This document shows, piece after piece, positions 48,101-57,178 of a stretch of 64,000 nt of DNA. This DNA comes from Calditrichia bacterium (GTDB lineage Bacteria > Calditrichota > Calditrichia > RBG-13-44-9 > J075). The stretch spans positions 124,001 to 188,000 of the forward strand of contig JANQQU010000043.1 in NCBI GenBank assembly GCA_028284905.1, written 5' to 3'. The stretch's first letter is position 1, and every line of letters begins with the position of its first letter. The translations under genes were made by a program, and so were the position numbers. The notes under the pieces were generated by a model. It saw only the letters and a list, made by a program, of their open reading frames with translations. It was not told the origin of the DNA and did no database searches.

Positions 48101-48520
48101 TTGCAGTTGGGCAATGATAAATTGCTTGACCTCATTGGGATAATTACCGGAAAGTGCCTGCAAAAGCACTGCCTGGTAAGTTGCCCGATGCGATTCCTGG
48201 CCGGTTTGGCTGAGATAACCGCTTAATCCACCAAGTGCAAATCGCGCTTTGTGGTCATCTTCCGGGCCCGGCGGGCGAAGCATGTCGATAACTTCGAGAA
48301 AACCATCCGCATCGGTGGCAATTAATTCGGCGAATAGACTGTCGGCCTGAATTTCGTTCTCGACTGGAAATGCATCTACGATTTCCGGCACGAAAACCGG
48401 GGGATTTGGCAGGACGCTGCGGGAACTGCAGGAGAAGATACCAAAAATGAACAGCAGGCTACCGAAGAGGAAAAATCCGTATAGCTTTTTAAGAATGATC
48501 GCTGAAGCTGAATGATTCAT
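45173..48520 (-). CDS. HEAT-repeat lipoprotein with PA14-like and DUF1080 domains
   Basis: A ~1115-residue lipoprotein (lipobox IFSC at residues ~30-33). HEAT-type helical repeats fill ~45-700 (AILALAEIGDPRSYPLL, AVRALAAWPDTLAIPAL). A beta module at ~740-900 contains MGSDDGLKAWFNG and GVTPGDD, as in carbohydrate-binding PA14/sugar modules. The last ~180 residues are a DUF1080 (3-keto-disaccharide hydrolase) domain: LFNGADLNGWQ, GNSGVFIRAP, MEIQVLDD, and GLQNHGSKVSYRNLTI. DUF1080 enzymes hydrolyse 3-keto-glycosides, so it fits with the neighbouring oxidoreductases. ATG at 48520 is preferred over an in-frame TTG at 48529. Its beta module is shared with the ThuA protein at 58255. Confidence 0.87.
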   Translation of the reverse strand: MNHSASAIILKKLYGFFLFGSLLFIFGIFSCSSRSVLPNPPVFVPEIVDAFPVENEIQADSLFAELIATDADGFLEVIDMLRPPGPEDDHKARFALGGLSGYLSQTGQESHRATYQAVLLQALSGNYPNEVKQFIIAQLQWVGDAAAMQELAEQLDNPALVDPAARAMISIDPAAAELAFVSALPNTLWPASLSLIQALGEIESKKSVPLLLERTDKKQRSSIRQAAILALAEIGDPRSYPLLQSHFQNEKSDNAAQLYLRFAAKRSAADDHTTAADICREILTATTLPAQAHLQSAALSQLVPIEEMNAFPHLLDAVRSDIPALRTRALTLSETLPAQESIDSWISELETFSADGKAAVLQMLADRGDQRALPSLLEALEDEESKVRQSAMLSVFQLAGMDQFPAMLRAIPERKNTEDIRILQELLSTVSSESLLPTVVENLSAAPAGAQAMLLAILADRNAVQHREKVFEFAAAGERPARVAALRALETLATPADQPRLLDLMLTAENNSIRNAAQKTLVVVSQKFQGDMAADAILLDRFSQSSEAEQVVLLQALGRIGGGQSLGLIIQSQKNGSAPLQDAAVRALAAWPDTLAIPALRDIAQNASSEIHRILALRGFIRLANPEFNLSNESRLAIYQQALPLCIGNQEKRQLLSGLSTLPMIKSAMIARTFLTPDSPLPDEAASALLKLANAMIDIDKGAAISAAYLVSTSDNIAPVLKAEGEALLEEFERYDNFLMAWELSGPYTLEDGSLFNHQFAPEISDGKNAKWQEMPVHSNPRYAWRMDLDDAIGGDTRVAYLRCKVYSPLAMPARLEMGSDDGLKAWFNGKIVLANNVSRGVTPGDDLVPIVLRQGINYLTLKVVNIGGNWGACARIRTPNGKKIPGLYGIAGGDITLQPESDEIIATSDNSPPNDDAGNKPRSDQDAIPQKLFNGADLNGWQIINAAEGSWGVEDGHLITSGEGAGWISTTEMYDNFHLKLEFKLPPGGNSGVFIRAPHQGDPAYTGMEIQVLDDYAAKYAALYNWQYTGSIYAIQAPAKRVSKPAGQWQKMEIIALESQIRVILNGEKIVDTDLTKHQHKVRKSPGMLRRSGFIGLQNHGSKVSYRNLTIIKL

Positions 48521-48629
48521 AAGTTTCAAAAGGTTTTTACTACTTTGGGTTACAGGCTATTGTCAATTATTAAACACTGCAAAATGATTAACTTTGCTAA
48601 ACATGAATTACCCGGCAAACGGTTACACT

Positions 48630-49892
48630 TTAAATATACCAGGGCGCACGCATCGGTTGATCAACCAGTCTATTTGCAGCTTCATCATCGATAAACCGTT
48701 GCTTGAGCGGGTCAAAACGGAGATTGCGGCCGAGTCGCAAAGCGATTTTGCCTAAATTGATCAGGGTCGTCGAACGATGTCCATTCATTTCATTCAATGC
48801 AAATTTCTGGCGGGTTTTCACCGCAGTAATAAAATCTGTCACCTGCGGTGCGGGATCCGGAAAGGCTTTTAGTTTCTCCGCAAAATTAGGAATATCGGAT
48901 TTTAACCCGGGATAAAGACTGCCTTTCGGACCACGAATGTAGGCGGTTTCATCGGCATCACCAGCGCCATCGAGAACGATTTTGCAGCCGTCCTTATAAG
49001 TCATGCGAATTTGCCGCCAGGTGCCGGCTGCATCATAATGTTGTTGAGGCGCATCAACCTCTACATGGGTCGGGCTGGTGTCGTCTTTGCCGAGGATGTA
49101 TTGCACCGGATCAAGATAATGCTGGCCCATATCACCGAGGCCGCCACCATCATAATCCCAGTAACCACGGAAAGTACCATGCACGCGATGATTATTGTAG
49201 GCTTTGAACGGTGCCGGTCCCAGCCACATGTCATAATCGAGATTTTCCGGAATCCATTCCGGCGGCAAATGGGTTTTACCACGCCAGTAAAATTTCCAGT
49301 TAAACCCGGTAGTTGCGCCAACGGTGACGGTGAGTGGCCAACCCAGTAAACCGCTTTCTACTACTTTCTTGATTTGCTTGACCGGCGTGCCAAATCCATA
49401 AAAATTACTGCGGAAGCGAAACCAGGTGTTGATGCGGAAAATACGGCTGTAGCGCTCCACGGCGGCAACGACCTTTTGCCCTTCGGCGATAGTGCGGGTC
49501 ATTGGCTTTTCGCACCAAATATCCTTACCTGCCGCTGCTGCGGCAACACTCATCAAGCCATGCCAGTGCGGCGGCGTCGCAATATGAACAATATCGATAT
49601 CCGGCCGATCCAACACTGCCCGAAAATCGCGATAAGTATCGACGCCTTCGCCGACCATCTCCAATGCTTTCTGGAGATGCAGCGTATCGACATCGCAAAT
49701 GGCCAGTAAACGGGCGCCCGGATTAATGTTGCGCAAATGCTCTCGGCCCATCCCGCCAACACCGATAACTGCCTTAGTAATTTGATCGCTGGGAGGGGTG
49801 TAACCGTTTCCACCGAGAACATGCCGGGGAACAATCGTAAAAGCGCCAGCCGCTGCGAAAAATGTTTTCAGGAAAGATCGTCTGGAAACCAT
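48630..49892 (-). CDS. Tat-exported Gfo/Idh/MocA oxidoreductase 2
   Basis: A 420-residue oxidoreductase; leader MVSRRSFLKTFFAAAGAFTIVP with a twin-arginine pair. Nucleotide loop IGVGGMG, EKP motif as CEKPMTRT, and GGLGDMGQHYLDPVQ in the active-site region. An upstream in-frame start at 49970 would add residues encoded by the CAGT repeat and is rejected. Same family as the other five; substrate unknown. Confidence 0.88.
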   Translation of the reverse strand: MVSRRSFLKTFFAAAGAFTIVPRHVLGGNGYTPPSDQITKAVIGVGGMGREHLRNINPGARLLAICDVDTLHLQKALEMVGEGVDTYRDFRAVLDRPDIDIVHIATPPHWHGLMSVAAAAAGKDIWCEKPMTRTIAEGQKVVAAVERYSRIFRINTWFRFRSNFYGFGTPVKQIKKVVESGLLGWPLTVTVGATTGFNWKFYWRGKTHLPPEWIPENLDYDMWLGPAPFKAYNNHRVHGTFRGYWDYDGGGLGDMGQHYLDPVQYILGKDDTSPTHVEVDAPQQHYDAAGTWRQIRMTYKDGCKIVLDGAGDADETAYIRGPKGSLYPGLKSDIPNFAEKLKAFPDPAPQVTDFITAVKTRQKFALNEMNGHRSTTLINLGKIALRLGRNLRFDPLKQRFIDDEAANRLVDQPMRAPWYI

Positions 49893-49921
49893 AGTTGTTT
49901 TATTGCTATAGGTTAATGTTG

Positions 49922-49992
49922 AATAGTGGCAGTTGGCAGCGGCAGTAAACAGTAAAAATTTTTCCTGCAACTGCTACTGCTTACTGCCACTA
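49922..49992. repeat. CAGT-type dyad repeat
   Basis: GGCAGTTGGCAGCGGCAGTAAACAGT on the left and its approximate inverse (ACTGCTACTGCTTACTGCCACT) on the right flank a central AAAAATTTTT. Spaced CAGT words at 6-7-base intervals match other arrays in the window. Confidence 0.75.
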
Positions 49993-50027
49993 TTTTATTG
50001 CTGCGATTTTATAACAAAAGGGCACTA

Positions 50028-51269
50028 TTACGACTCAGAACTCTCCGTCACTGCTGCTTCAGCGGCTTCACCATCGGTGCTTTTGTCGTTAAAAGTCATA
50101 ATGAATAAGAGCATGACGGCGCCGGCAAATAGTGCCGGGATGGCCCAGTATTGCTGCCAATGATTCATGAGGTCCTGACCTTCGCCGGTTACCATTGCGT
50201 TGAACAGCCAGCCGGTAACCTGGGCGCCGATCAACATACCAACGCCATAGGTGACAAATACCAAAAATCCCTGGGCCTGGCCACGGATTTTAGAGGTGGA
50301 CTTTTTATCCACATAAATTTGCCCGGCCACGAAGAAGAAATCATAACAGATACCATGGAGAATAATACCGCCCATGATCATCCAGAAAATACCTGCTGGT
50401 GCGGCAATGGAAAACAATGCATAGCGCAATACCCAGGCGAGCATACCGACGAACAACATCCACTTTACGCCCAGTCGGGCGAAAAAGAACGGCACCAGTA
50501 ACATGAAGACAACTTCCGACATCTGTCCGAAAGACATACTAAAGGCGGGATTCTCCAGACCGGCAGCGCTAATAAAAACCGGTGCATAGGAATAATATGC
50601 TGCCAGTGGAATACAGATCAGGAATGAGGAAATGATAAAAATATTAAATGGTTTACTCTTCAACTGACGATAAGCATCAATGCCAAGAATTTCCCGCACA
50701 GATACTTTCTGACCAGCTGCCGGAGGCGGGGTGTGGGGAAGGGTAAAGCTGAAAAAGCCTAAAGCGACACCTGCAACACCGGCAATTTGCAGCGGTAAAG
50801 CAGTTTTGTCTGCTTGCAGAAAATAGCTGACGAGAACGCCGGCAACAATCCAGCCAATGGTGCCAAAAACCCGAATCGCCGGGAATTCTTTTTCCTGATT
50901 GGTCAGGTTGTGAAAAGCCAATGTGTTCGCTAAACCAACGGTCGGCATGTAGCAAAGCATGTGCAAAAAAAGCAAGAGAATAAATGTCGAGGGAGAACCG
51001 GCAGCCATCGGCGCGGCAAAGATGACAATACCACCGATGATGTGCAATACGCCTAATACCTTCTCTGTTGGGAAAAAGCGGTCGGCAATCATTCCCAGGA
51101 AGAAGGGGGAGATCATCGCGCCGATCGGTCCCACTGTATAGGCCCAGTAAATGGCATCAGACATACCAATCTCGGCCATATAATTTCCGACGGTCACATA
51201 CCAGGCGCCCCAGACAAAAAACTCCAGGAACATCATGGCACTCAGACTGCTAAAAACTCTTGTGTTCAT
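50028..51269 (-). CDS. MFS transporter, nucleoside:H+ symporter (NupG-like) family
   Basis: A 413-residue membrane protein with about 12 helices, family of nucleoside H+ symporters (NupG/XapB-like): MMFLEFFVWGAWYVTVGNYM at the start, GPIGAMISPFFLGMIADRFF in the first loop and a GYFxF-like second half. In Bacteroidota/Planctomycetes-type sugar clusters members are often paired with Gfo/Idh/MocA genes and probably move sugars or sugar derivatives across the inner membrane. AGGAGA lies just before the ATG. Confidence 0.9.
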   Translation of the reverse strand: MNTRVFSSLSAMMFLEFFVWGAWYVTVGNYMAEIGMSDAIYWAYTVGPIGAMISPFFLGMIADRFFPTEKVLGVLHIIGGIVIFAAPMAAGSPSTFILLLFLHMLCYMPTVGLANTLAFHNLTNQEKEFPAIRVFGTIGWIVAGVLVSYFLQADKTALPLQIAGVAGVALGFFSFTLPHTPPPAAGQKVSVREILGIDAYRQLKSKPFNIFIISSFLICIPLAAYYSYAPVFISAAGLENPAFSMSFGQMSEVVFMLLVPFFFARLGVKWMLFVGMLAWVLRYALFSIAAPAGIFWMIMGGIILHGICYDFFFVAGQIYVDKKSTSKIRGQAQGFLVFVTYGVGMLIGAQVTGWLFNAMVTGEGQDLMNHWQQYWAIPALFAGAVMLLFIMTFNDKSTDGEAAEAAVTESSES

Positions 51270-51308
51270 TGTGTCTCCTTATAATTATAAGTGGTGGCTG
51301 AACTTGCG

Positions 51309-51425
51309 TTGTCAGTTGTCAGTTGTCAGTGATCAGTTAACAGTTGTCAACTAACAATTCGTGATGAATGTTTTGCCAACCTGGCAGCACGAACTGATAA
51401 CTGATAACTGATCACTGATAACTGT
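51309..51425. repeat. CAGTNNN heptamer dyad
   Basis: Left arm 51309-51357: CAGTTGT-CAGTTGT-CAGTGAT-CAGTTAA-CAGTTGT-CAACTAA. Right arm ~51389-51425 is the inverse type: ACTGATA-ACTGATA-ACTGATC-ACTGATA-ACTGTT. The arms form an imperfect inverted repeat around a ~30-base spacer between the transporter gene and an oxidoreductase gene. Confidence 0.85.
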
Positions 51426-51429
51426 TGCC

Positions 51430-52503
51430 CTATAAATTTATAACCTTGCCAGTACGGAATGACTCATCCGCTGCGAGAACAATCCTTAAACTATTAACGG
51501 CATCCTCAAGATGATCGCTCAGGTCGATGTCCTCGCGGATCGCTTTCAGGAAAAAGGCTTGTTCGCGATCGCAAAGCCCCTGATGATCCGGCTCGTCGTG
51601 TGTATCGATCAATTGGTCTTTCTTGCTAAAGTTTCCTGCACTGTCCCGATCAGCATAATGGAGCAGCAGACTGTTGGTTTTCGTGTGGGAATCAATGTCG
51701 GCAGAATCCGCGTCAGTTGCTTGACCGGGATCGACAATGCTAACGCACCCTTTTGGCCCGATAACATCCTTCACGAAAAAGGCCGTTTCGCTCATCATTG
51801 GTCCCCAGCCGGCTTCATACCAACCGACTGAACCATCCTCGAAGACCACTTGCAATTGGCCATAATTATACATATCCGGAGCGATTTCATCACTGAGCCT
51901 GGCGCCGATCGCCTGCACCCTTACCGGTTTGCTGCGGGTCATTAAACACATGATGTCTACATAGTGCACGCCGCAATCAACAATCGGGGACATCGATACC
52001 ATCAGCTGCTTATGGGTTGCCCACTCGGCCCCTTTACTTTGCTGATTGAGGTTCATGCGCATCACCAGTGGCTTGCCGAGTGTTCTGGCGATATCAACAA
52101 ACTTTTCCCAGGCCGGATGATGGCGAAGAATATAGCCGACGACAACCTTACGGCTTTTAGTTTTCGCCATGTCCGCAATTGCCTGCGCATCGGCAACGGT
52201 TTCTGCCAGCGGTTTTTCGATAAAGAGATGAAGGCCGGCGTTTAGGGCTTGCAAGGCATAATCGCGGTGGCTATCCGGATAACTGTTAATGGAAACAGCA
52301 TCCGGCTGCGTTTCGGCGATGGCTGTTTCCAGGCTGTCAAATTCGGCTATTCCGCCCAGCTCTTTTGCCAGTTTACCGCGGCGCTCCGGGCCACGGGCGA
52401 CCAGTCCTACCAGTGAGAAGCCATCCATTTTGTGGTAAGCGCGGGCGTGGGAAGCACCCATGTTCCCGCAGCCGACCACAACGATTTTAATTGGTGATGC
52501 CAT
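51430..52503 (-). CDS. Cytoplasmic Gfo/Idh/MocA oxidoreductase 3
   Basis: A 357-residue oxidoreductase with no leader peptide, unlike its neighbours, so cytoplasmic. Nucleotide loop VVGCGNMGASH, EKP motif IEKPLAETV, and DCGVHYVDI in the catalytic region. The ribosome site GGAAAG is about 5 bases before the ATG. It may handle the intracellular side of the same sugar pathway after uptake by the adjacent transporter. Confidence 0.9.
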   Translation of the reverse strand: MASPIKIVVVGCGNMGASHARAYHKMDGFSLVGLVARGPERRGKLAKELGGIAEFDSLETAIAETQPDAVSINSYPDSHRDYALQALNAGLHLFIEKPLAETVADAQAIADMAKTKSRKVVVGYILRHHPAWEKFVDIARTLGKPLVMRMNLNQQSKGAEWATHKQLMVSMSPIVDCGVHYVDIMCLMTRSKPVRVQAIGARLSDEIAPDMYNYGQLQVVFEDGSVGWYEAGWGPMMSETAFFVKDVIGPKGCVSIVDPGQATDADSADIDSHTKTNSLLLHYADRDSAGNFSKKDQLIDTHDEPDHQGLCDREQAFFLKAIREDIDLSDHLEDAVNSLRIVLAADESFRTGKVINL

Positions 52504-52521
52504 ATATCTTTCCGCTAATAA

Positions 52522-53880
52522 TTACATCAATTTGAAGCCACCATAATACTTCTTGTCCAGAAAGGCATTGGCTTCATCATGATTGGTGAACTTCATATTT
52601 TCGTGATCCCATTCGAGAACGGTGTTGTCCTTCTGAATCTGCATGGCGATGTTGCCGAGCAGCATCATTTCTGTTAACAGGCCGGCATATTCGAAATTGG
52701 ACTCAGCCTGAGTGTTGGTTTTAATTGCTTCAATCCACTCCTTGTAAACGCCCGGTGAGCGTTTGAGGGTTTTCTCGGGACGCTTAAATTCTTTCATTTT
52801 CGTTTCCGGGATAATCCGGGGATTGGAGCCATAAGTGCCGCACATAAGTTTGCCTTTATCGCCAACAAACAATACGCCTCCATCGCCGTCTCCCATGCGA
52901 CGTCCCGGCTCCAGCTCTTCCGGCCGCTGCGGCGCCAGGCCACCATCATACCAGTGGAATTTAACTGCCGGCATGCCTTCCCGGGCGGGGAAGTCCAGGT
53001 GGACAGTCGATGCCATTGGATAACTGTCTTTGGAGAAGGGGGTAGAGCTTGCGGAAACCCGATTAGGTGCACGCAGCTTTAAAGCCCAGAATGGCTGATC
53101 AAGGATATGAGCGCCCATGTCGCCTAATGCGCCGGTGCCGAAATCCAGCCAGCCACGCCAGCTAAACGGAGCGTATTTTGGATGATAAGGACGAAACTTT
53201 GCCGGCCCCAGCCATAGATTCCAGTCTAAAGTACGTGGTACGGAAGGAACTTCTCTCGGGGCATCAATGCCCTGCGCCCAGATGGGGCGATTGGTCCAGG
53301 CATGCACTTCCCGCACATCACCAATTGCGCCGGCCCAAATCCATTCGTTAATCAGGCGGGCGCCCTCGCTAGCGTGCCCCTGGTTGCCCATTTGCGTAAT
53401 AACTTTCATCTCTCTGGCAAGCATGCGCAGGTGCCGGGCTTCCCGGACAGTGTGGGTTAATGGCTTTTGAACAAATGCATGTTTCCCCATACGCATTGCC
53501 ATGGAAGCTGCAACAGCATGGGTATGATCCGGCGTACTAATTACAACTGCATCGATACTCTTGTGGTTCTCATTGAGCATTTTCCGAAAGTCTATATACT
53601 TCTTAGCTTTTTTATATTTGTCCGCAGTTTTATTCAATTCATTCTCATCAACATCGCATAAGGCATAAATGTTTTCCGAACTGACGCCTTTTGTGTCGGA
53701 ACGCCCTTTGCCGCCAACCCCGATACAGGCGATATTTAACTTGTCGCTGGGTGGACTGTAACCCGGGCCGCCAATTACGTGACGGGGAACAATCATAATA
53801 CCGGTGGCAGCAAGTGCTGTTTTGCCGAGAAATTCCCGGCGCGAGATTCCTGGTGATTTCGATTTTTTCTGATTTTTCAT
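52522..53880 (-). CDS. Tat-exported Gfo/Idh/MocA oxidoreductase 4
   Basis: A 452-residue oxidoreductase, leader [21 protein letters not shown] (Tat). Nucleotide loop [10 protein letters not shown]. The EKP motif reads Q-K-P here (VQKPLTHTV). The [15 protein letters not shown] and [16 protein letters not shown] segments are typical of the exported subgroup. It lies 18 bases before the cytoplasmic paralogue on the same strand. Confidence 0.9.
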   Translation of the reverse strand: MKNQKKSKSPGISRREFLGKTALAATGIMIVPRHVIGGPGYSPPSDKLNIACIGVGGKGRSDTKGVSSENIYALCDVDENELNKTADKYKKAKKYIDFRKMLNENHKSIDAVVISTPDHTHAVAASMAMRMGKHAFVQKPLTHTVREARHLRMLAREMKVITQMGNQGHASEGARLINEWIWAGAIGDVREVHAWTNRPIWAQGIDAPREVPSVPRTLDWNLWLGPAKFRPYHPKYAPFSWRGWLDFGTGALGDMGAHILDQPFWALKLRAPNRVSASSTPFSKDSYPMASTVHLDFPAREGMPAVKFHWYDGGLAPQRPEELEPGRRMGDGDGGVLFVGDKGKLMCGTYGSNPRIIPETKMKEFKRPEKTLKRSPGVYKEWIEAIKTNTQAESNFEYAGLLTEMMLLGNIAMQIQKDNTVLEWDHENMKFTNHDEANAFLDKKYYGGFKLM

Positions 53881-53943
53881 TTGTGCTAAATCCCCTTTTA
53901 AATAATTCTCAACTATATCATCAAACTAGATATCAAATACATT

Positions 53944-55263
53944 TTAGGTGAGGCTGCCCGGTACCGGTACGTTCTTTTCCACAGCGACGGCGCCCATATG
54001 GTAATCTTCCGGTCCTAAGCGCATTTCGTTGCTCATCGCCGCTTCCCAGGTGATTTCTTGTCCGGTATAAGCCGACATACGCCCGATAATTGCGCTCAAT
54101 GTGGAAATCGCTGTCGCTTCCGCTTCTACGACCTGTTTTCCGGTGCGAATCGCAGTAACCAGATCGATGTGCTCCTGCACGTATGGCGAAATCGCGACAA
54201 CATCGGTAGATTCACCTTGCTCATTTTTCGGGTATTCATATTGCCAGACAATATTGCCTTCCATATCGTAAATTGTGTTTTGGCAGTTTGTATATCCTTT
54301 GGTGCCGCGTATCAATTCCGATACATTATTGACGCAACCATTAATCTGACGGCACATACTGTGTACATGAACATCGTTCTCGTAGGTGAAGTCGATATCA
54401 AAAAAGTCGAATTGATCTCCGGTGACGCGGCGATGACGGGCGCCAAAGCCAACAGCAGCGACGGGATGCTTGCCGGTAAACCAATTGACGACATCAATGT
54501 TATGAATGTGTTGCTCTACGATATGATCCCCGGATAGCCAACACCAGTTCACCCAGTCGCGAATCATGTATTCCATCTCGGACCATTCCGGCTGTTGGGT
54601 TTTATACCAAAGCTGGCTTTGATTCCAGTAACAATTGGCCGCGACGATGTCGCCAATCGCTCCCTGACGAACACGGCGATATGTTTCGACATAATCCCGC
54701 TGATGGCGACGTTGGGTACCGGTGCCGACACACAACCCTAAAGATTCTGCCCGACGGGAAGATGCGATGATCGAGCGAGCACCGGCGGGATCTACCGCTA
54801 CCGGTTTCTCCATGAATACATGCTTTTTCGCAGCGACGGCGGCCGCAAAATGCTCCGGACGAAAATGAGGAGGGGTAGCGAGAATGACTAATTCTATATT
54901 GGCATCCAGGGCGTGCTTAAATCCATCGAACCCGGCAAATTGCATGCTTGCCGGAATTTCCACACCTTTTTCTTCTTTCAACTTTTTCAGGCAGTCATCA
55001 ATGCGATCCTGAAAGACATCTGCGACAGCGACTATTTGTAAGTCTGGCCCGGCATCAAGAAAATTCAGTGCTGCACCAGTGCCGCGTCCCCCGCATCCAA
55101 CAAGCGCTGCCCGAATGGGTGCACCGGCGGGGGCAATGTCCAATAACGGTGGCAGATTAAGATCTACAGCTTCTTCGCCACTACCACCACAACCTGTCAA
55201 CAAGATGCCAGCTGTCGCAGCAGCACCAATGCCAAGGAATTCTCTTCTTGAAAAATCTTTCAT
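53944..55263 (-). CDS. Gfo/Idh/MocA oxidoreductase 5, Tat lipoprotein
   Basis: A 439-residue oxidoreductase. Leader FSRREFLGIGAAATAGILLTGC is a Tat signal ending in a lipobox (LLTGC), so the enzyme is probably membrane-attached. Nucleotide loop VGCGGRGTGAA, EKP motif MEKPVAVDP, and DHIVEQHIHNIDVVNW in the active-site region. Other paralogues in this cluster lack the lipobox. Cofactor and substrate are not identified. Confidence 0.9.
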   Translation of the reverse strand: MKDFSRREFLGIGAAATAGILLTGCGGSGEEAVDLNLPPLLDIAPAGAPIRAALVGCGGRGTGAALNFLDAGPDLQIVAVADVFQDRIDDCLKKLKEEKGVEIPASMQFAGFDGFKHALDANIELVILATPPHFRPEHFAAAVAAKKHVFMEKPVAVDPAGARSIIASSRRAESLGLCVGTGTQRRHQRDYVETYRRVRQGAIGDIVAANCYWNQSQLWYKTQQPEWSEMEYMIRDWVNWCWLSGDHIVEQHIHNIDVVNWFTGKHPVAAVGFGARHRRVTGDQFDFFDIDFTYENDVHVHSMCRQINGCVNNVSELIRGTKGYTNCQNTIYDMEGNIVWQYEYPKNEQGESTDVVAISPYVQEHIDLVTAIRTGKQVVEAEATAISTLSAIIGRMSAYTGQEITWEAAMSNEMRLGPEDYHMGAVAVEKNVPVPGSLT

Positions 55264-55527
55264 TATTAACCCCTTTGCCTTAATGATTAACTAAAAGTCA
55301 TCCGACTTATTATTCATGGGCTGCGAAATCGATTTCGAAAAAGTAGGTTAGTTCCGTCTAAAAATATTTATCCGACACTAAATGTTTATGTGGAAAAACG
55401 CCCTTAAAATCAAAACTGAAGTTCCGAGAAGGCAATTTTACTTATCAGAGAAGATGAAAAAGTAAAATAGGGAGAGTTTACCGTACCTGCCTATTTTTGT
55501 CAAGTTTTTAATTGCCCGGCACTCATT

Positions 55528-57078
55528 TTATTTTTCAGTAACTGAATATTCGCAAACCACCCGAAAACCGACATCAGTGCAGTCGGAATACCACCAGAGG
55601 CTTTTCGGCATTTGCGGATCGGTTTTTTGCCAGTCAGCCTCCCGGGTAAAATCTCTCCGGCTAATCCGTAAATCAATCGGAGTGCTTTTGTAGGAACCGC
55701 CACGGATGACGTAATTGTTGCCACTGACCGGGCCGGTAGGGTTGTAAATGGTCATTCCGCCGGGATAATCCTGGTAAGTTGTCGGGTGATACCAATCGCT
55801 GCAAAATTCCCGCACGTTGCCGAGCATGTGCAGCAGGCCAAACCCATTTGCCTGAACGTCTTCCGGAAGGGCTGTTTGGTTACCGCTGTTTCCGCGAAAG
55901 TTGGTGTACTTGCCAATTTCATTCGACGGTTCGGAAAACAGTCCAACCCAGAATCCCGCCGGCTGAAAATCTGCAGGGGTTCCCGGGAAAAAGTAATCTC
56001 CCGTGCTATTTGCACGGCAAGCGTATTCCCATTCTGCCTCAGTTGGTAAACGATACTGTTTACCAGTCACCTCTGAAAGCCACTCACAATAGCGTTGGGC
56101 GGCGTAGTGAGTCATTGTAATTGCCGGACGTTTGCCCCGTCCCCATCCCTGGTCAGGATTTCCATAGGGTGGGGTAGGGCCGGTAGATACGGCAACACCA
56201 TTCCCGGAACGGGCATTAACCTGGTCGCCACTACGGCCTTCGGTAACCGTTTGGTTGTAAAATGCCATGTACTCATCCCAACTCACTTCAATTTTGCTCA
56301 TCCAAAAGCGGCTTAATTCAATGGCCCGTTGTGGACCCTCATCCTTTTGGAAACCGGAAGCATTGGGAGCGCTACCAATCTGAAAGGCGCCTTCGGGTAT
56401 CGCGATCATTTCAAAACTGACGTTGGTGCCGGGTATTTTTTCTGTGAAATTCTCAAAGGACTCGACTTTGGTCGCTTCGGTAAAAAGCGCACCAGTCGAA
56501 TTCCCGGAAGCCGTTGTTGAGGTACTGTTACTGCGCTCCGGGCGAAAATGGCCGACATCAATATGACAGTTGAGGCAATGTAACTCCGCAGCTTTTGCTT
56601 CATAATGGAGGTGGGCATCGAGCCCTTTCTGGGAGATGTCTCTTGGAAATAGGTTCTGATGACAGTTTAAACAGGCGCTTTCAAATACATGAGAGATCGC
56701 ATAATCCCGGCCTCGTTTCTCCGCCCAATTGATTTCATCCGTATTGGTAAATAAAGTCCCATAAACATCCCGCGCACCGGTGCGGACTTTCTCCGTATAA
56801 TGGACAAATTCTCCTTTCGGCGGTAGATGACAGTCTACGCAGCCGACGACAACACCACTACGGGTGTCAAAGTGCGGCCCTTGTTTCCAGCTTAAAGTTG
56901 CATGGGGATGCACGTGGCAGGATTGGCAAAATTCATTACTGGAAGTTGCTTCCGAAGCGGTTTGTAAACTGCCGAAAAGTATGCCGCCTAGCAAGATAAA
57001 CAAATACGGTATTAACCAGCGGGGTCTTTTGCGCTTTGTTTTTACCTGTGTTTTTTTCGATACGACATCAGTTGCCAT
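55528..57078 (-). CDS. Tetrahaem NapC/NrfH-type cytochrome fused to SUMF1-like domain
   Basis: A 516-residue protein with a single N-terminal anchor helix (21-38) followed by four haem c sites: C51-C54-H, C80-C83-H, C136-C139-H and C168-C171-H, laid out as in NapC/NrfH/NirT quinol dehydrogenases (CQSCHVHPH; DCHLPPKGEF...Y.EK.R.GARDV). After a Ser/Thr-rich linker (182-198) comes a formylglycine-generating-enzyme-like (SUMF1) domain, ~217-514: AIPEGAFQIGS, EVSWDEYMAFYN, YRLPTEAEWEYACR, MLGNVREFCSDWYHP, VIRGGSYKS and DVGFRVVCEY. The canonical FGE Cys pair is not evident, so a non-FGE activity or binding role is likely. This fusion may link quinol oxidation to a periplasmic partner. Confidence 0.85.
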   Translation of the reverse strand: MATDVVSKKTQVKTKRKRPRWLIPYLFILLGGILFGSLQTASEATSSNEFCQSCHVHPHATLSWKQGPHFDTRSGVVVGCVDCHLPPKGEFVHYTEKVRTGARDVYGTLFTNTDEINWAEKRGRDYAISHVFESACLNCHQNLFPRDISQKGLDAHLHYEAKAAELHCLNCHIDVGHFRPERSNSTSTTASGNSTGALFTEATKVESFENFTEKIPGTNVSFEMIAIPEGAFQIGSAPNASGFQKDEGPQRAIELSRFWMSKIEVSWDEYMAFYNQTVTEGRSGDQVNARSGNGVAVSTGPTPPYGNPDQGWGRGKRPAITMTHYAAQRYCEWLSEVTGKQYRLPTEAEWEYACRANSTGDYFFPGTPADFQPAGFWVGLFSEPSNEIGKYTNFRGNSGNQTALPEDVQANGFGLLHMLGNVREFCSDWYHPTTYQDYPGGMTIYNPTGPVSGNNYVIRGGSYKSTPIDLRISRRDFTREADWQKTDPQMPKSLWWYSDCTDVGFRVVCEYSVTEK

Positions 57079-57178
57079 AATTGTACTTTGATAATTTCTT
57101 ACTTGATAAGATTATAATTCTTTGCTAAAAGGTGGCTATTTAAGTTTAGGTAGAGTTGAACATGTAATGCTGCCAGAT

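Noticed and set aside
49893-49970. Longer N-terminus for oxidoreductase 2
   Set aside because: The extension is encoded by the CAGT repeat, and the twin-arginine leader begins properly at 49892.
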